DNA of 62,912 nucleotides, taken from a bacterium (GTDB lineage: Bacteria; JAJRZV01). The notes below the pieces were generated by a model. That model saw nothing but the letters and a program-made list of their open reading frames with translations. It made no database searches and was not told the origin of the DNA. The translations under genes and the position numbers were made by a program. Location: positions 1 to 62,912 of the forward strand of contig JAJRZV010000117.1 of NCBI GenBank assembly GCA_024275095.1. The letters are read 5' to 3'. Below, in pieces: positions 33,895-44,465 of this stretch. Every line of letters starts with the position of its first letter. Position 1 is the first letter of the stretch.

Positions 33895-35697
33895 TCATTT
33901 CACTTTTAACACGGATAGGAATGCTTCCTGAGGAACTTCCACCTGCCCGATTTTTTTCATACGCTTTTTACCTTCTTTTTGTTTCTCCAGCAACTTTCGC
34001 TTTCGTGTGACGTCACCACCATAACACTTTGCTGTCACGTCCTTGCGCAGTGGTTTTACCGTTTCGCGGGCGATTACCCGTCCCTGTACAGCCGCCTGTA
34101 TTGCTACTTCAAAGAGTTGTCGTGGTATGACTTCCTTGAGCTTGCGCACAATTTCCCGACCTCTACGGTGAGCCTGTTCTTTTGGTACCACAAAGGTAAA
34201 AGCATCTACAGGTTTGTTATTGATAAGAATGTCCAGCCTGACCAGGTCTCCTGGACGAAAACCGATAAATTCGTAGTCCATGGATCCGTATCCACGGGTG
34301 GCAGACTTAAGATCGTTGAAAAAGTCCATGATGATTTCCGAACGCGGCATTTCATATTCCAGCACGGCGGTGTAAGGTGTTGGATATTTCAGGCTTTTCT
34401 GAATTCCTCTTCTTCCTTCGCAGAGTTCAATGACTTTGCCCACGTAATCTGGTGGACATATAAGTGTTACCATTACATACGGCTCTTCGAAACGCTGAAT
34501 CCGGGAATAATGTGGAAGTTCGGTAGGGGTGTGCACTTCTATTTCTTTTCCTTCTTTGGTGGTTACCCGGTACCGGACATTGGGGGTGGTGACAACGAGA
34601 CGGAGTCCAAATTCTCTTTCGAGGCGTTCCTGTACAATTTCCATGTGCAACAATCCCAAAAATCCGCACCTGAAGCCAAACCCCAGTGCAGCAGAGGTTT
34701 CCGGTTCAAAAGTAAATGAAGCATCGTTAAGGCGCAGCTTCATCAGTGCATCGCGCAGGTTTTCGTAATCATCAGGATTTTCCGGATAGACGCCCGCGAA
34801 AACCATGGGTTTAAGCTCCTTGAATCCGGGCAAGGACCTGCTGACAGGCTTGGTGTGATGGGTAATGGTATCTCCCAACTTAACCTCACCGGGTTCCTTT
34901 ATTCCTGCGATTACAAACCCGACCTCTCCGGGTCCCAGCTCCTGGACCTCGGAAGGATGTGGTGAAAAAAATCCCAGCCGCTGAACCTCGTATGATCTTC
35001 CGGTGCTGAACAGGCGAATCACATCTCCTTTACGAATAACACCTTCAAAAATTCTTACCATTACCACGACACCAAGATACCGATCATACCACGAATCAAA
35101 AACCAGGGCCTGAAGGGGGTTGTCAGCTTTTCCAGACGGAGGTGGTATTTTTACTGCAATCTGTTCAAGGAGTTTGTCTACATTCCATCCGAACTTTGCA
35201 GACACCTCTATTGCTTCGGATGCATCTATGCCGATAAGGTCTTCTATCTCCAGTTTGACCCTGTCAATGTCAGCATTGGGAAGGTCTATTTTGTTTATAA
35301 CAGGAATAACTTCGAGGTCGTGGTCAACAGCTAAGAAAGCATTGGCTACAGTTTGCGCTTCCACTCCCTGAGTGGCATCTACCAGAAGAATTGCACCCTC
35401 ACATGCGGCCAGGCTCCGTGATACTTCATAACTGAAGTCCACGTGCCCCGGCGTGTCTATGAGATTGAATATAAATTCCTCGCCGGTTTTAGCTCTGTAA
35501 ACGAGTCTTACAGCCACTGCTTTAATGGTAATGCCCCTTTCCCTTTCAATTTCCATGGTGTCCAGAAACTGGTCTTTTTTTTCGCGTTCAGAAATCGCAC
35601 CTGTAATTTCGAGGATGCGATCTGCAAGGGTGCTTTTCCCGTGGTCAATGTGAGCAATAAGTGCGAAATTACGAATGTTCCCGGCTTTTTTCATCAT
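33895..35697 (-). CDS. lepA: Elongation factor 4 (LepA), ribosomal back-translocase
   Basis: A translational GTPase that acts on ribosomes stalled under ionic or cold stress. I choose the ATG at 35697, since AGGAAGAG lies directly before it and the resulting length (600 residues) is the family standard. Motifs: [14 protein letters not shown] (P-loop), [39 protein letters not shown], then the EF4-specific C-terminal domain ([51 protein letters not shown]). In an operon with lepB. Confidence 0.96.
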   Translation of the reverse strand: MMKKAGNIRNFALIAHIDHGKSTLADRILEITGAISEREKKDQFLDTMEIERERGITIKAVAVRLVYRAKTGEEFIFNLIDTPGHVDFSYEVSRSLAACEGAILLVDATQGVEAQTVANAFLAVDHDLEVIPVINKIDLPNADIDRVKLEIEDLIGIDASEAIEVSAKFGWNVDKLLEQIAVKIPPPSGKADNPLQALVFDSWYDRYLGVVVMVRIFEGVIRKGDVIRLFSTGRSYEVQRLGFFSPHPSEVQELGPGEVGFVIAGIKEPGEVKLGDTITHHTKPVSRSLPGFKELKPMVFAGVYPENPDDYENLRDALMKLRLNDASFTFEPETSAALGFGFRCGFLGLLHMEIVQERLEREFGLRLVVTTPNVRYRVTTKEGKEIEVHTPTELPHYSRIQRFEEPYVMVTLICPPDYVGKVIELCEGRRGIQKSLKYPTPYTAVLEYEMPRSEIIMDFFNDLKSATRGYGSMDYEFIGFRPGDLVRLDILINNKPVDAFTFVVPKEQAHRRGREIVRKLKEVIPRQLFEVAIQAAVQGRVIARETVKPLRKDVTAKCYGGDVTRKRKLLEKQKEGKKRMKKIGQVEVPQEAFLSVLKVK

Positions 35698-35867
35698 TTC
35701 TCTTCCTGAGACATTTGACAATATGCGTCAATTCCAGTGTATGCTTATTTACCATGAGCCCTGCCTGGTGGGCAATGGTAATAAAGAGGTTGGAAGGAAA
35801 GGACAGTGATTGTATAAATGCATGAAATGCTTTTAAATTACCGGTAAACTGAATAAGGAAGGAGAAA

Positions 35868-37262
35868 ATGCCGAAGGAAAGCGCATCCGATTCAGTAAAG
35901 CAGCAGCAACCAGGCTTTATAGACACCCTCTGGAATTTCTTCTCGTCTATCAAACTTACCGTTGTGCTTTTAATTGTAATTGCTCTTTTTTCCATGGTTG
36001 GTACTTTTATCCAGCAGAACTCGGATCCTGAGGTATATATACGTCTTTACGGGGAGGCCGGTTATAAACTCATCCGTGTCCTGCAACTGGACAACCTCTA
36101 TTCCGCCTGGTATTTCCAGTTGTTACTTGCATTGTTCATGATGAATTTAATAGTGTGTTCTCTCGAAAGATTCCCCTCGCTGTGGCGCAGTCTCAAGCGC
36201 CTGACGTTGCTGGCCAATCCGGATCACATTATGAAGCAGCCTTTTTCTGCGAAACTTCAATTAGCCGGAAAGACGAATGCTGCATCAAAACTGGAAAGAG
36301 TGCTCATGCAAAGTGGATATAAAGTTGTAAGACTGAACAGCAGCGAGGGCGTTTTTATGGCGTCAGAAAAAGGTCGTATTTCTCGTTTCGGCCCTTATAT
36401 TACACACTTTGGGATAGTTATCACCATTATAGGAGCCATGATAGGAGGAGTGAGAGGGGTTAGAGGGTATGTTGAAATTCCTGAAGGTCAACTGGTGAAC
36501 TATTTTTACGAGAGCGGTACGCACCGGAAAATCGCACTTCCTTTTTACGTAAAATGCGAGGATTTTAAAATCGTTTATTACGACCAGAAGAAGGGCAGGA
36601 TGCCTAAGGACTACTTCTCCAAACTGGCTGTGTATGAAAATGATGAGCTTATTATGAGAAAAACTATTGAAGTAAATGACCCACTCAAATACAAAGGATT
36701 TACCTTTTATCAGGCAAATTATCGCCCGCGCACGTACACGGTGGATATCGAGTTTCAGATTGATTATGAAGGCAGTTCGCCTCGTAAGCTGACGGTGACT
36801 TACGGTGAAGAGTTCTTTTTAAAAAAAGGAATCAAGGCACGTGTTGTAGATTTCTCTGAAAACCTGAATAATATGGGACCTGTAGCCATTCTCGAGATTT
36901 CTCCTGATGGGAATGGTAAAAGCAAGCGCGTGCCCGTATTTGCTCATGCAGGGATATTCAAACATGTAAAAGTAAAGGGTATAAAGGATATTTCCATCAC
37001 CGATTTTCATGTAAAAATTCTTACCTATGCCACAGGATTGCAGGTAAAGAAGGACCCCGGAGTCCCGGTGGTGCTGGTGGGCTTCTGTATTATTTCCCTG
37101 GGTGTGATGTTTTCCCTTGGGATATTCCATAAAAGAATATGGGCTATTGTTCGACCCGGGGGAGACGGCTGGGAAGTGTGTCTCGGGGGCTGGACTTATA
37201 AAAATCGTGGCGGTTTCGAGCGCCATTTTCAGGAAATTGTATCCAGGTTGCAGCAGGAGTAA
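35868..37262 (+). CDS. resB: Cytochrome c biogenesis protein ResB
   Basis: Part of the system II haem-handling complex that attaches haem to apocytochrome c in the periplasm. 464 residues with the ResB layout: two close N-terminal membrane helices (LWNFFSSIKLTVVLLIVIALFSMVGTFIQQ; WYFQLLLALFMMNLIVCSLERFPSLW), a third (ITHFGIVITIIGAMIGGVRG), a large periplasmic domain and a last helix near 395 (VPVVLVGFCIISLGVMFSLGIF). The partner ResC/CcsA gene, usually adjacent, is not here; a different 4-helix protein follows instead. Confidence 0.88.
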   Translation: MPKESASDSVKQQQPGFIDTLWNFFSSIKLTVVLLIVIALFSMVGTFIQQNSDPEVYIRLYGEAGYKLIRVLQLDNLYSAWYFQLLLALFMMNLIVCSLERFPSLWRSLKRLTLLANPDHIMKQPFSAKLQLAGKTNAASKLERVLMQSGYKVVRLNSSEGVFMASEKGRISRFGPYITHFGIVITIIGAMIGGVRGVRGYVEIPEGQLVNYFYESGTHRKIALPFYVKCEDFKIVYYDQKKGRMPKDYFSKLAVYENDELIMRKTIEVNDPLKYKGFTFYQANYRPRTYTVDIEFQIDYEGSSPRKLTVTYGEEFFLKKGIKARVVDFSENLNNMGPVAILEISPDGNGKSKRVPVFAHAGIFKHVKVKGIKDISITDFHVKILTYATGLQVKKDPGVPVVLVGFCIISLGVMFSLGIFHKRIWAIVRPGGDGWEVCLGGWTYKNRGGFERHFQEIVSRLQQE

Positions 37263-37263
37263 C

Positions 37264-37743
37264 TTGAACAGAAGAACTTATTTTTTTATTCATCAGGTGG
37301 TGTGGGCGGCCATGGGGATATGGTGCCTGGTGGCATGGTACTTGGCTGCAACATTAAGGCCTGTTGAAGGCGTCAATGCACCACCTGTGATTGGATGGGT
37401 ACTTATCTGTACGGCTGTGATTGAAGCTGTTGTTGTGTTGATTTTCAGGTATCGTGTTTTTACTCCTCAACGCCTGGTAACAAAGGTTGAAAAAGAAAGT
37501 CCTGAAAAAAGTGCAGCAGCTGCTGTTTTGAGCACTGATACAGTTTTGTGGGCAATCGCGGCGAGTATTCCTCTATACGGCCTGTTCGGTGTACTTCTGG
37601 GTGCAATGAGTGAGGAGTTTCACATCCTCCCTATTATGGCTCTGGGTCTGATATTTTTCACGAGGCGTGATTCTCAAGATTTTGATAATATGATTCAGGA
37701 AATACTCAAGGATTATTACAGTCGCAACGAGCATTCTGACTGA
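37264..37743 (+). CDS. Unknown four-helix membrane protein coupled to resB
   Basis: 159 residues with an unusual TTG start at 37264; an AGGAG site inside the end of resB precedes it, and the longer upstream frame is a shadow of resB. Four hydrophobic segments (about 9-30, 41-62, 92-114, 118-132) with a short cytoplasmic tail rich in Asp and Lys. I recognise no family. It sits one base after the resB stop, where ResC is often found, so a link to cytochrome biogenesis is possible but unproven. Confidence 0.65.
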   Translation: MNRRTYFFIHQVVWAAMGIWCLVAWYLAATLRPVEGVNAPPVIGWVLICTAVIEAVVVLIFRYRVFTPQRLVTKVEKESPEKSAAAAVLSTDTVLWAIAASIPLYGLFGVLLGAMSEEFHILPIMALGLIFFTRRDSQDFDNMIQEILKDYYSRNEHSD

Positions 37744-37768
37744 TGCATCCACTGGAGGTATCTCATTA

Positions 37769-38452
37769 ATGAATTCTACCTTGGTTGTATGTATTCGCGA
37801 GGGTAATATCCACGAGGTGCTGGAGCACCTTCGCTCAGGTTTGTGCCACTGGGCAGAGGTAAGAGCAGATTTGTTTCCACCTGACAAACGCGAACAGGTT
37901 GTTTTTTCCCTCTGCAGGGATATTCAGGATGCAGGTGGAAAGGTTATTTTTACAGCACGCCATGTATCAGAAGGCGGCCGAATGGAAAATGCTGAGAGAA
38001 TTCCCCTTTACCTTCAATGTATAAAAATTGTGGACGCGGTTGACGTGGAGGTATCCCAGCAGGAAACATTAAGAGAAGTAGTAGATTCAGCTCGTGCAGC
38101 TGGTAAAAATGTCATATTTTCATATCATAACTTTACTGAGACCCCCACACCCGCAGAACTCGAGACCGTTATGGAGGCTGTGGATAGAAAAAAGGGCGAA
38201 ATATTCAAGGTGGCCTCGATGGTGAAAAATCGGGAAGATGCTCTAAGGCTTGTCAGATTTACCATAGCTCATGCATCCGAAAATGTGGCTGTTATGGGTA
38301 TGGGCGAAAAAGCCCGGTGGACACGGTTTGTGCTCCCGATTCTTGGTTCCCGCCTCGCTTACGCTTCTTCAGGTGAAGGCACGGCTCCTGGTCAACCGTC
38401 GTTGATGGAATATATTGAAGCGGGCAGGCTTCTGGGGATAGATTGGGCGTGA
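37769..38452 (+). CDS. aroD: Type I 3-dehydroquinate dehydratase
   Basis: Third step of the shikimate pathway. The 227-residue protein has the type I signature: EVRADLF, FTARHVSEGG, the catalytic His in IFSYHNFTETP, the Schiff-base Lys in GEIFKVASM, MGMGEKARWTRFVLPILGS, and the substrate Ser/Gln loop APGQPSLMEY. It stands 26 bp after the preceding membrane protein and 1 bp before purQ, so it is cotranscribed with the purine genes. Confidence 0.9.
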   Translation: MNSTLVVCIREGNIHEVLEHLRSGLCHWAEVRADLFPPDKREQVVFSLCRDIQDAGGKVIFTARHVSEGGRMENAERIPLYLQCIKIVDAVDVEVSQQETLREVVDSARAAGKNVIFSYHNFTETPTPAELETVMEAVDRKKGEIFKVASMVKNREDALRLVRFTIAHASENVAVMGMGEKARWTRFVLPILGSRLAYASSGEGTAPGQPSLMEYIEAGRLLGIDWA

Positions 38453-38453
38453 A

Positions 38454-39149
38454 ATGAAGGGCAGGAAGAGAATTACTTTTGGTGTGGTCATTTTTCCCGG
38501 TACCAATTGCGATCGTGATACCTATCACGCGGTAGAAGCACTGGGTTACAGAGCTCGCTATCTCTGGCACGTTGCCCGGGGGATACCCCAGGATGTACAG
38601 TGTGTAATTTTGCCCGGAGGATTTTCATACGGAGATTATCTGCGGGCAGGGGCCATAGCCAAATTCGCAAGGATCATGGATGCTGTGACAGAGTTTGCAG
38701 ACAGGGGTGGACTTGTCCTCGGTATATGCAATGGTTTCCAGATTCTGGTTGAAAGCGGACTGCTTCCCGGAGCGTTGCTTCAAAATGTAAATTTACGCTT
38801 TATCTGTGAACACGTGTATATTCTGCCTCAGAGATTCGATACACCTTTTACCTGTGCTATACCTGAAGGTAGACCACTCAGAATACCTATTGCCCATATT
38901 CAGGGTCGCTATACGTACGGATCGCAAAAGGAGAAAACCTGTGCTCTTTTCTGTTATTGTGACAGGAACGGAAATATTACCGGCGATGCAAACCCAAATG
39001 GTTCAGAAGATAATATAGCAGGCATTGTTGCGCCGGGTAGGCTGAATGTTGCCGGCATGATGCCTCATCCCGAGCGGGCGGCGGAGATTGTGCTCGGGAG
39101 CAACGACGGTGCATGGATATTCAGATCTGTTGAGAGGTGGTTGAGCTAA
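38454..39149 (+). CDS. purQ: Phosphoribosylformylglycinamidine synthase, glutaminase subunit
   Basis: Supplies ammonia for FGAM synthesis. 231 residues, class I glutamine amidotransferase: [13 protein letters not shown], the nucleophile Cys in [10 protein letters not shown], and the His/Glu dyad in [10 protein letters not shown]. The stop overlaps purL's ATG by one base (TAATG). PurS, the small third subunit normally encoded just upstream, is absent here and may lie elsewhere. Confidence 0.95.
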   Translation: MKGRKRITFGVVIFPGTNCDRDTYHAVEALGYRARYLWHVARGIPQDVQCVILPGGFSYGDYLRAGAIAKFARIMDAVTEFADRGGLVLGICNGFQILVESGLLPGALLQNVNLRFICEHVYILPQRFDTPFTCAIPEGRPLRIPIAHIQGRYTYGSQKEKTCALFCYCDRNGNITGDANPNGSEDNIAGIVAPGRLNVAGMMPHPERAAEIVLGSNDGAWIFRSVERWLS

Positions 39150-41371
39150 TGGCACAAAAGGATATTAATCCACGCCATAAAGCACTGTGCAAAGCTCTTG
39201 CAATGAAAGAGGAGGAATACTGGCGCCTTGTGCGTCTGCTCGGGCGGGAGCCGACGGAAACAGAATTGGGGATGACTGCTGCACTGTGGAGTGAGCATTG
39301 CAGTTACAAATCTTCGCGCCTGCACCTTCGTAAATTTCCCCGCAAGAGCTGGCGTGTTCTTGCTGGTCCAGGAGAAAACGCGGGCGCTGTTGATATTGGA
39401 GACGGATATGCCGTTGTGTTTAAGATGGAGAGCCACAACCACCCTTCTTTCATAGAGCCGTTTCACGGTGCTGCTACAGGTGTCGGGGGAATTTTGAGAG
39501 ACATATTCGCCATGGGTGCAAGACCGGTTGCACTGCTGGATTCATTGCGTTTTGGTAACTTGGATAACTCCCGCATGAAGTACTTAGTGGATGGGGTTGT
39601 CTCCGGCATTGCTTTTTATGGAAATTGCGTTGGTGTTCCCACGATTGGAGGTGAAACGGATTTTGACCCTTCTTATAACGGCAACATTCTTGTGAATGTG
39701 ATGTGTGTGGGCGTGGTGAAACATGAACGTATCCAGTCTGCACGCGCTGAGGGTCCTGGTAATCCAGTGATTTATGTAGGCTCGAAAACGGGTAGGGACG
39801 GTATTGGCGGTGCCACCATGGCCTCGGAGGAATTTTCCGATGAGACTGAAGAAAAACGGCCCTCGGTACAAATTGGAGATCCGTTTACCGAGAAACTGTT
39901 GATCGAAGCATGCCTTGAAGCTTACGAAAAGGATCTTGTCGTGGCTGTCCAGGATATGGGGGCTGCGGGTCTGACATCTTCTTCATCAGAGATGGCCGCG
40001 AAGGGAGGAGTGGGGATTGAACTGGATCTGGATCGTGTTCCTCTGCGGGAAAAAGGCATGAATGCCGTGGAAATAATGATTTCCGAGTCCCAGGAAAGGA
40101 TGCTCATTATCGGGAGAAAAGGTGAAGAACGCCGGCTTATTCGACTTTTCAAAAAGTGGGGTCTGGATGCTGTCGTTGTTGGCCGCGTAACGGATTCCGG
40201 CAAGATCGTGGTGAAACACAAAGGCCGTGTTGTAGCTGACATGCCGGCAAGTATTTTGGTGGATGATGCACCTCTTTACCGCAGACCCGTGAAAGAACCT
40301 TCCTATCTACACGAACTGAGGGAATTTGATGTTTTTTCCCTGCCGGAACCGCGTGACCTTAAAAACGTTTTCGAGAAACTCCTCGCCTGGCCGGGTATTG
40401 CTTCGCGTCAGTGGGTCTACAGACAATACGATCATATGGTCGGGACTGACACGGTGGTTCTTCCAGGCTCTGATGCGGCGGTTTTACGCGTAAAAGGTAT
40501 TAAACAGGCACTTGGTGTCACTTCGGACTGTACCCCGAGGTACTGTTATTTAGACCCTTTTACAGGCGGCATGCAGGCGGTGGCAGAAGCCGCGCGTAAC
40601 CTTGCATGTGTAGGGGCCAAACCCATTGGTATTACAGACTGTCTTAATTTTGGTAATCCTGAAAAACCTGAAGTAATGTGGCAGTTTGTGAAATCAATTG
40701 AAGGAATGTCGAAAGCCCTGAGATATTTCCAGATACCTGTGGTCAGCGGCAATGTAAGCTTTTATAACGAAAACGAAGCTCTGGGCGCTGCTGTCCATCC
40801 TACTCCCACGGTGGGTATGGTGGGTATTGTAGAAGATGTAAATAAGATTGTTCCTGCCTGGTTCACCGAAGAAGAACACGCCATCATTTTGCTTGGGTCT
40901 CCAGGAGAGCAACTGGGAGGGAGTCTTTACCTGAAGGTTGTACATAACCTTGTGGCAGGTGAGCCTCCTGAAGTGGATTTGAAAGCGGAAAAGGCTTTGC
41001 AGAGAACCCTGAGAGAACTCCTATCCAGATGCCTTGTCAGTGCAGTTCACGATGTTTCAGATGGAGGGCTTGCTATTGCGCTTGCCGAATGCAGTGTTGC
41101 GTCTTCAGATGCCGTGGGTTTCAGCGTCGAGGTGCCGGTGTATCTTCGTGCCGATGCTGCACTTTTCGGCGAAGTGCAGGCCAGGGCCGTTGTGGCCTGT
41201 GAGCCTGAAAACACCTATGATGTGATGAGAATAGCGCGCAAGCATGGTATTACCGCTCGATTTCTGGGCACAACGGGTGGTAGATATCTGGATTTCAAAG
41301 GTATGTTCCGAATTTCTCAAAAGAGAGCTCGCCGTATATGGGCTGAAGCATTTGAGAGGGTGCTCAGATAA
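39149..41371 (+). CDS. purL: Phosphoribosylformylglycinamidine synthase, synthetase subunit (small PurL)
   Basis: Catalyses the ATP-dependent amination of FGAR. 740 residues, the short type that works with PurQ and PurS. Motifs: [89 protein letters not shown] use the ATG at 39149; an in-frame GTG at 39137 lies inside purQ. The 60 bp after it carry a 15-bp palindrome before the purine permease gene. Confidence 0.95.
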   Translation: MAQKDINPRHKALCKALAMKEEEYWRLVRLLGREPTETELGMTAALWSEHCSYKSSRLHLRKFPRKSWRVLAGPGENAGAVDIGDGYAVVFKMESHNHPSFIEPFHGAATGVGGILRDIFAMGARPVALLDSLRFGNLDNSRMKYLVDGVVSGIAFYGNCVGVPTIGGETDFDPSYNGNILVNVMCVGVVKHERIQSARAEGPGNPVIYVGSKTGRDGIGGATMASEEFSDETEEKRPSVQIGDPFTEKLLIEACLEAYEKDLVVAVQDMGAAGLTSSSSEMAAKGGVGIELDLDRVPLREKGMNAVEIMISESQERMLIIGRKGEERRLIRLFKKWGLDAVVVGRVTDSGKIVVKHKGRVVADMPASILVDDAPLYRRPVKEPSYLHELREFDVFSLPEPRDLKNVFEKLLAWPGIASRQWVYRQYDHMVGTDTVVLPGSDAAVLRVKGIKQALGVTSDCTPRYCYLDPFTGGMQAVAEAARNLACVGAKPIGITDCLNFGNPEKPEVMWQFVKSIEGMSKALRYFQIPVVSGNVSFYNENEALGAAVHPTPTVGMVGIVEDVNKIVPAWFTEEEHAIILLGSPGEQLGGSLYLKVVHNLVAGEPPEVDLKAEKALQRTLRELLSRCLVSAVHDVSDGGLAIALAECSVASSDAVGFSVEVPVYLRADAALFGEVQARAVVACEPENTYDVMRIARKHGITARFLGTTGGRYLDFKGMFRISQKRARRIWAEAFERVLR

Positions 41372-41391
41372 TCCCTTTCTGTTCTTGAACT

Positions 41392-41406
41392 CACTGCAAT
41401 GCAGTG
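41392..41406. promoter_or_regulatory. 15-bp palindrome between purL and the permease gene
   Basis: CACTGCA-A-TGCAGTG is a perfect dyad. It is not a known PurR box; it could be a regulator site for the permease gene or an RNA stem. Confidence 0.4.
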
Positions 41407-41431
41407 TTAATTTCAAGCACGTTTTAATGCC

Positions 41432-42994
41432 ATGAAAGTAAACGGTAGAAAAATTAGGTGGGCAGGTCCAGGAGATGTTAACGCTTTTTTCGGGCTCATG
41501 CTGGATAACGTATCCAATCTCATTATCTTAGCGTCACTGCTTACAGGTGTATTTGGTATGCCACGTGAGCTGGTGCTTTACCGGATGATTCCGGGTTCAG
41601 CTCTCGGTGTGCTTGTAGGAGACCTCATATACACCTGGATGGCTTTCCGTCTGGCAGCCAAGACAGGACGCAGCGATGTAACAGCCATGCCTTTAGGGTT
41701 AGATACGCCTTCACTGTTCGGTGTGGCTCTGGGCATCGTGGGCCCGGTATACATGGACACCGGGGATGCCCACCTTGCGTGGCAGGTTGGCATGGCTTCT
41801 GTGGTGATTATGGGAGTGGTGAAGGTCATTCTTTCCTTTTTCGGTGAGCGGGTGAGGGCGGCTGTTCCCCGGGCAGGACTCCTCGGGTCCATTGCCGGAA
41901 TTGCCATTTTGCTGATCGCCTTTTTACCGCTTCTTAAAATTTTCGAAACTCCGGTGGCGGGACTTGTGTCTCTCGGCGTGGTTTTTGCCACCCTTATTGC
42001 AGGTTTGCGACTTCCACTTGGAATACCCGGTGCCTTCGGAGCTGTTCTGGCGGGTACGGGAGTTTACTATCTTGCCGGAGTCCTGGGAGGAGGACTGCCT
42101 TCTTCTCCGGAAATTGCAGTGATACATGTGTCTCTACCACTGCCCAGCGGTGAGTTCCTCGGGGGAATGAAGGACGCTATCAAATATGCATCCCTGTCCA
42201 TTCCATTTGCGGTGGCAACCGTCATAGGGGGTATTGATGTAACCGAGTCTGCAGCTGTAGCTGGTGACGATTATGATACGCGTGAGATACTCCTGGCAGA
42301 AGGCATTGCCACTTTAATTGCAGGCCTGTGTGGTGGTGTTATTCAGAGTACCCCTTATATCGGGCATCCGGCATACAAAAAGATGGGGGGCAGGGCAGGT
42401 TACACGCTTGCCACGGCCCTCTTTATAGGTATAGGCGGGATGGTGGGTTTCCTGCCGTACGTGATTTCGATTATCCCGGAGGCAGCGGTGGCTCCCATAC
42501 TCGTGTTCATTGGTGTTGAAATCATGACCCAGGCATACGCGGCTACTCCACGAGAGCACTATCAGGCACTTTCCATTTCGCTGTTGCCGTCAGCGGCTTA
42601 CCTTGTATGTATAGAGGTAAAACAGTTTATTGCATGGTCAGGTGCGTCTGTACAGGCACTTCCTCCTGTGGCTGTGAAAACCCTGTCCGTGCTATACGTG
42701 TTAAGTAACGGGTTTATACTTACTGCATTGCTGTGGGGTGGCGCCTTTGCCCATTTATCTTCCGGGGATAGGCGTCGCGCTTTTGTTTACACAATCGTAC
42801 TTGCCGGACTTTCGCTGTTTGGTGTCATACACTCGGTAATGGAGAATGGAGCACTTTATCTTCCGTGGAAAGCAGGTTCATCTATTCCTTTTGTGCTGGC
42901 ACTGTCCTACCTGTTTATGGGAGCGAGTTTTTATCTTGCAAAAAAGGAGAGGGCTGATGGAAGAGTTGCAGCGTATTCTCGCCTCACACGATGA
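41432..42994 (+). CDS. Xanthine/uracil permease family (NCS2/AzgA-like) transporter
   Basis: 520 residues with about 12-14 membrane helices. The N-terminal DVNAFFGLMLDNVSNLIILASLL, GSALGVLVGDLIYTWMAFRLA, the half-helix regions IPFAVATVIGGIDVTESAAVAGD and GLCGGVIQSTPYIGHPAYKKMGGRAGYTL resemble nucleobase:cation symporters. Position directly after purQL suggests uptake of a purine base. Its end overlaps lysS by 38 bp, so expression is coupled to lysS. The substrate is inferred from family and context only. Confidence 0.75.
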   Translation: MKVNGRKIRWAGPGDVNAFFGLMLDNVSNLIILASLLTGVFGMPRELVLYRMIPGSALGVLVGDLIYTWMAFRLAAKTGRSDVTAMPLGLDTPSLFGVALGIVGPVYMDTGDAHLAWQVGMASVVIMGVVKVILSFFGERVRAAVPRAGLLGSIAGIAILLIAFLPLLKIFETPVAGLVSLGVVFATLIAGLRLPLGIPGAFGAVLAGTGVYYLAGVLGGGLPSSPEIAVIHVSLPLPSGEFLGGMKDAIKYASLSIPFAVATVIGGIDVTESAAVAGDDYDTREILLAEGIATLIAGLCGGVIQSTPYIGHPAYKKMGGRAGYTLATALFIGIGGMVGFLPYVISIIPEAAVAPILVFIGVEIMTQAYAATPREHYQALSISLLPSAAYLVCIEVKQFIAWSGASVQALPPVAVKTLSVLYVLSNGFILTALLWGGAFAHLSSGDRRRAFVYTIVLAGLSLFGVIHSVMENGALYLPWKAGSSIPFVLALSYLFMGASFYLAKKERADGRVAAYSRLTR

Positions 42995-44465
42995 GTTTTT
43001 TCGCATCCGTTACAGGAAACTCCAGGAACTTAAAGAAATGGGTTATGACCCTCAAGCGGCTCACTTCAAACCCACACACTCCAGTACAGCTGTATTTGAT
43101 GAGGCAGGATCACTTAGCGCTGAAGAATTGGAAGCTCGTAAAATTCGGGTGGCTGTGGCTGGGCGTGTTATCGCCATGCGCCAGTTTGGCAAAGCCTCTT
43201 TTTTTCATTTGCTGGATGGTACAGGCAAAATCCAGGGTTTCATAGAAATCAGAACAGCCGGAGAAGATGCCTTCAAGGCCTTTAAAAAAATTGACATCGG
43301 GGACATTATCGGAGTGGAAGGCTATCTTTTCCGTACGCGAACAGGTGAACTCACAGTTAATACGGAACATTTTTATCTTTTGACCAAATCCCTGAGACCT
43401 CTCCCGGAAAAATGGCATGGTTTGCAGGATGTGGAAATAAGGTATCGTCAGCGGTACCTTGACCTCATCGCCAATCCGGAGGTCAGGGAAATATTCAGAA
43501 AACGCTCGCGTATAATTGCGTACATTCGACATTTCTTTCAAGACAGACAATTCTTGGAAGTTGATACTCCAACAATGCAGGTAATACCTGGCGGGGCAGC
43601 AGCAAAGCCCTTTGTAACATATCACAACGTACTGGACATGAACCTTTATCTGCGCATTGCTCCTGAACTTTACCTCAAGCGACTTCTCGTGGGAGGCTTT
43701 GAAAGGGTATTCGAGATTGGAAAGAATTTCCGCAACGAAGGAGTCTCGAGCGTTCACAACCCGGAATTTACCATGATGGAATTTTACATGGCATACTCCG
43801 ACTACAATGACCTCATGAACATGACAGAGGAACTTTTGAGCAGTCTTGTGAAGGAACTTTACAACAGCTATACATTTGAATATCAGGGAATTGAAATTGA
43901 TGTAACTCCTCCTTTTAAACGCATCACTTTTCTCGAAAGTCTTACGAGTATAGGCGGTGTTGATTCAGAAATTGTAAACTCCAGAGAACGCGCTTTAAAA
44001 TTGGCCCGGGAGATGGGAGCTAAGCTAAGGGATGACTCGCCTCATGGCAAGGTGCTGGAGGAAATTTTTGAAAGAACTGTTCAACCCCACCTGCAGAATC
44101 CAACGTTTGTGGTTGACTTCCCTGTGGACATTTCTCCGCTTGCGAAAAGAAAGCCGGATAACCCTGAACTGGTGGAAAGGTTCGAGCTGTACCTTGCAGG
44201 CCTCGAGGTGGCCAATGCCTTTTCAGAACTTAATGATCCTATTGACCAGCGTTTGCGTTTTGAGGAACAGGCAAAATTGCGTTCAAGCGGTGATGATGAA
44301 GCACACGCATTTGACGAGGATTTTATCACTGCCCTTGAATACGGAATGCCGCCTGCAGCAGGTGAAGGCATAGGCATTGACAGGCTTGTGATGATACTGA
44401 CCGACTCGCGAAGCATCCGCGAGGTCATCCTTTTTCCTCACCTGCGAAAGAGGCCGCAGGAATGA
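42957..44465 (+). CDS. lysS: Lysyl-tRNA synthetase, class II
   Basis: Charges tRNA-Lys. 502 residues from the ATG at 42957, preceded by AAGGAGAGGG; the upstream frame extension only mirrors the permease gene. An N-terminal OB fold is followed by class II motif 1 (IIAYIRHFFQDRQFLEVDTPTMQVIPGGAAAKPFVT), motif 2 (FERVFEIGKNFRNEGVSSVHNPEFTMMEFYMAYSDY) and motif 3 (GIGIDRLVMILTDSRSIREVILFPHLR). Ends with an ATGA overlap into the lolC/E-like gene. Confidence 0.96.
   Translation: MEELQRILASHDEFFRIRYRKLQELKEMGYDPQAAHFKPTHSSTAVFDEAGSLSAEELEARKIRVAVAGRVIAMRQFGKASFFHLLDGTGKIQGFIEIRTAGEDAFKAFKKIDIGDIIGVEGYLFRTRTGELTVNTEHFYLLTKSLRPLPEKWHGLQDVEIRYRQRYLDLIANPEVREIFRKRSRIIAYIRHFFQDRQFLEVDTPTMQVIPGGAAAKPFVTYHNVLDMNLYLRIAPELYLKRLLVGGFERVFEIGKNFRNEGVSSVHNPEFTMMEFYMAYSDYNDLMNMTEELLSSLVKELYNSYTFEYQGIEIDVTPPFKRITFLESLTSIGGVDSEIVNSRERALKLAREMGAKLRDDSPHGKVLEEIFERTVQPHLQNPTFVVDFPVDISPLAKRKPDNPELVERFELYLAGLEVANAFSELNDPIDQRLRFEEQAKLRSSGDDEAHAFDEDFITALEYGMPPAAGEGIGIDRLVMILTDSRSIREVILFPHLRKRPQE

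Noticed and set aside
33979-34719. 246-residue plus-strand frame opposite lepA
   Set aside because: Composition is the complement of LepA coding sequence; no family features.
35706-35722. ACATTTGACA near lepA as a ninth copy of the interspersed repeat
   Set aside because: Only about 10 bp match and the GGGGTC start is missing.
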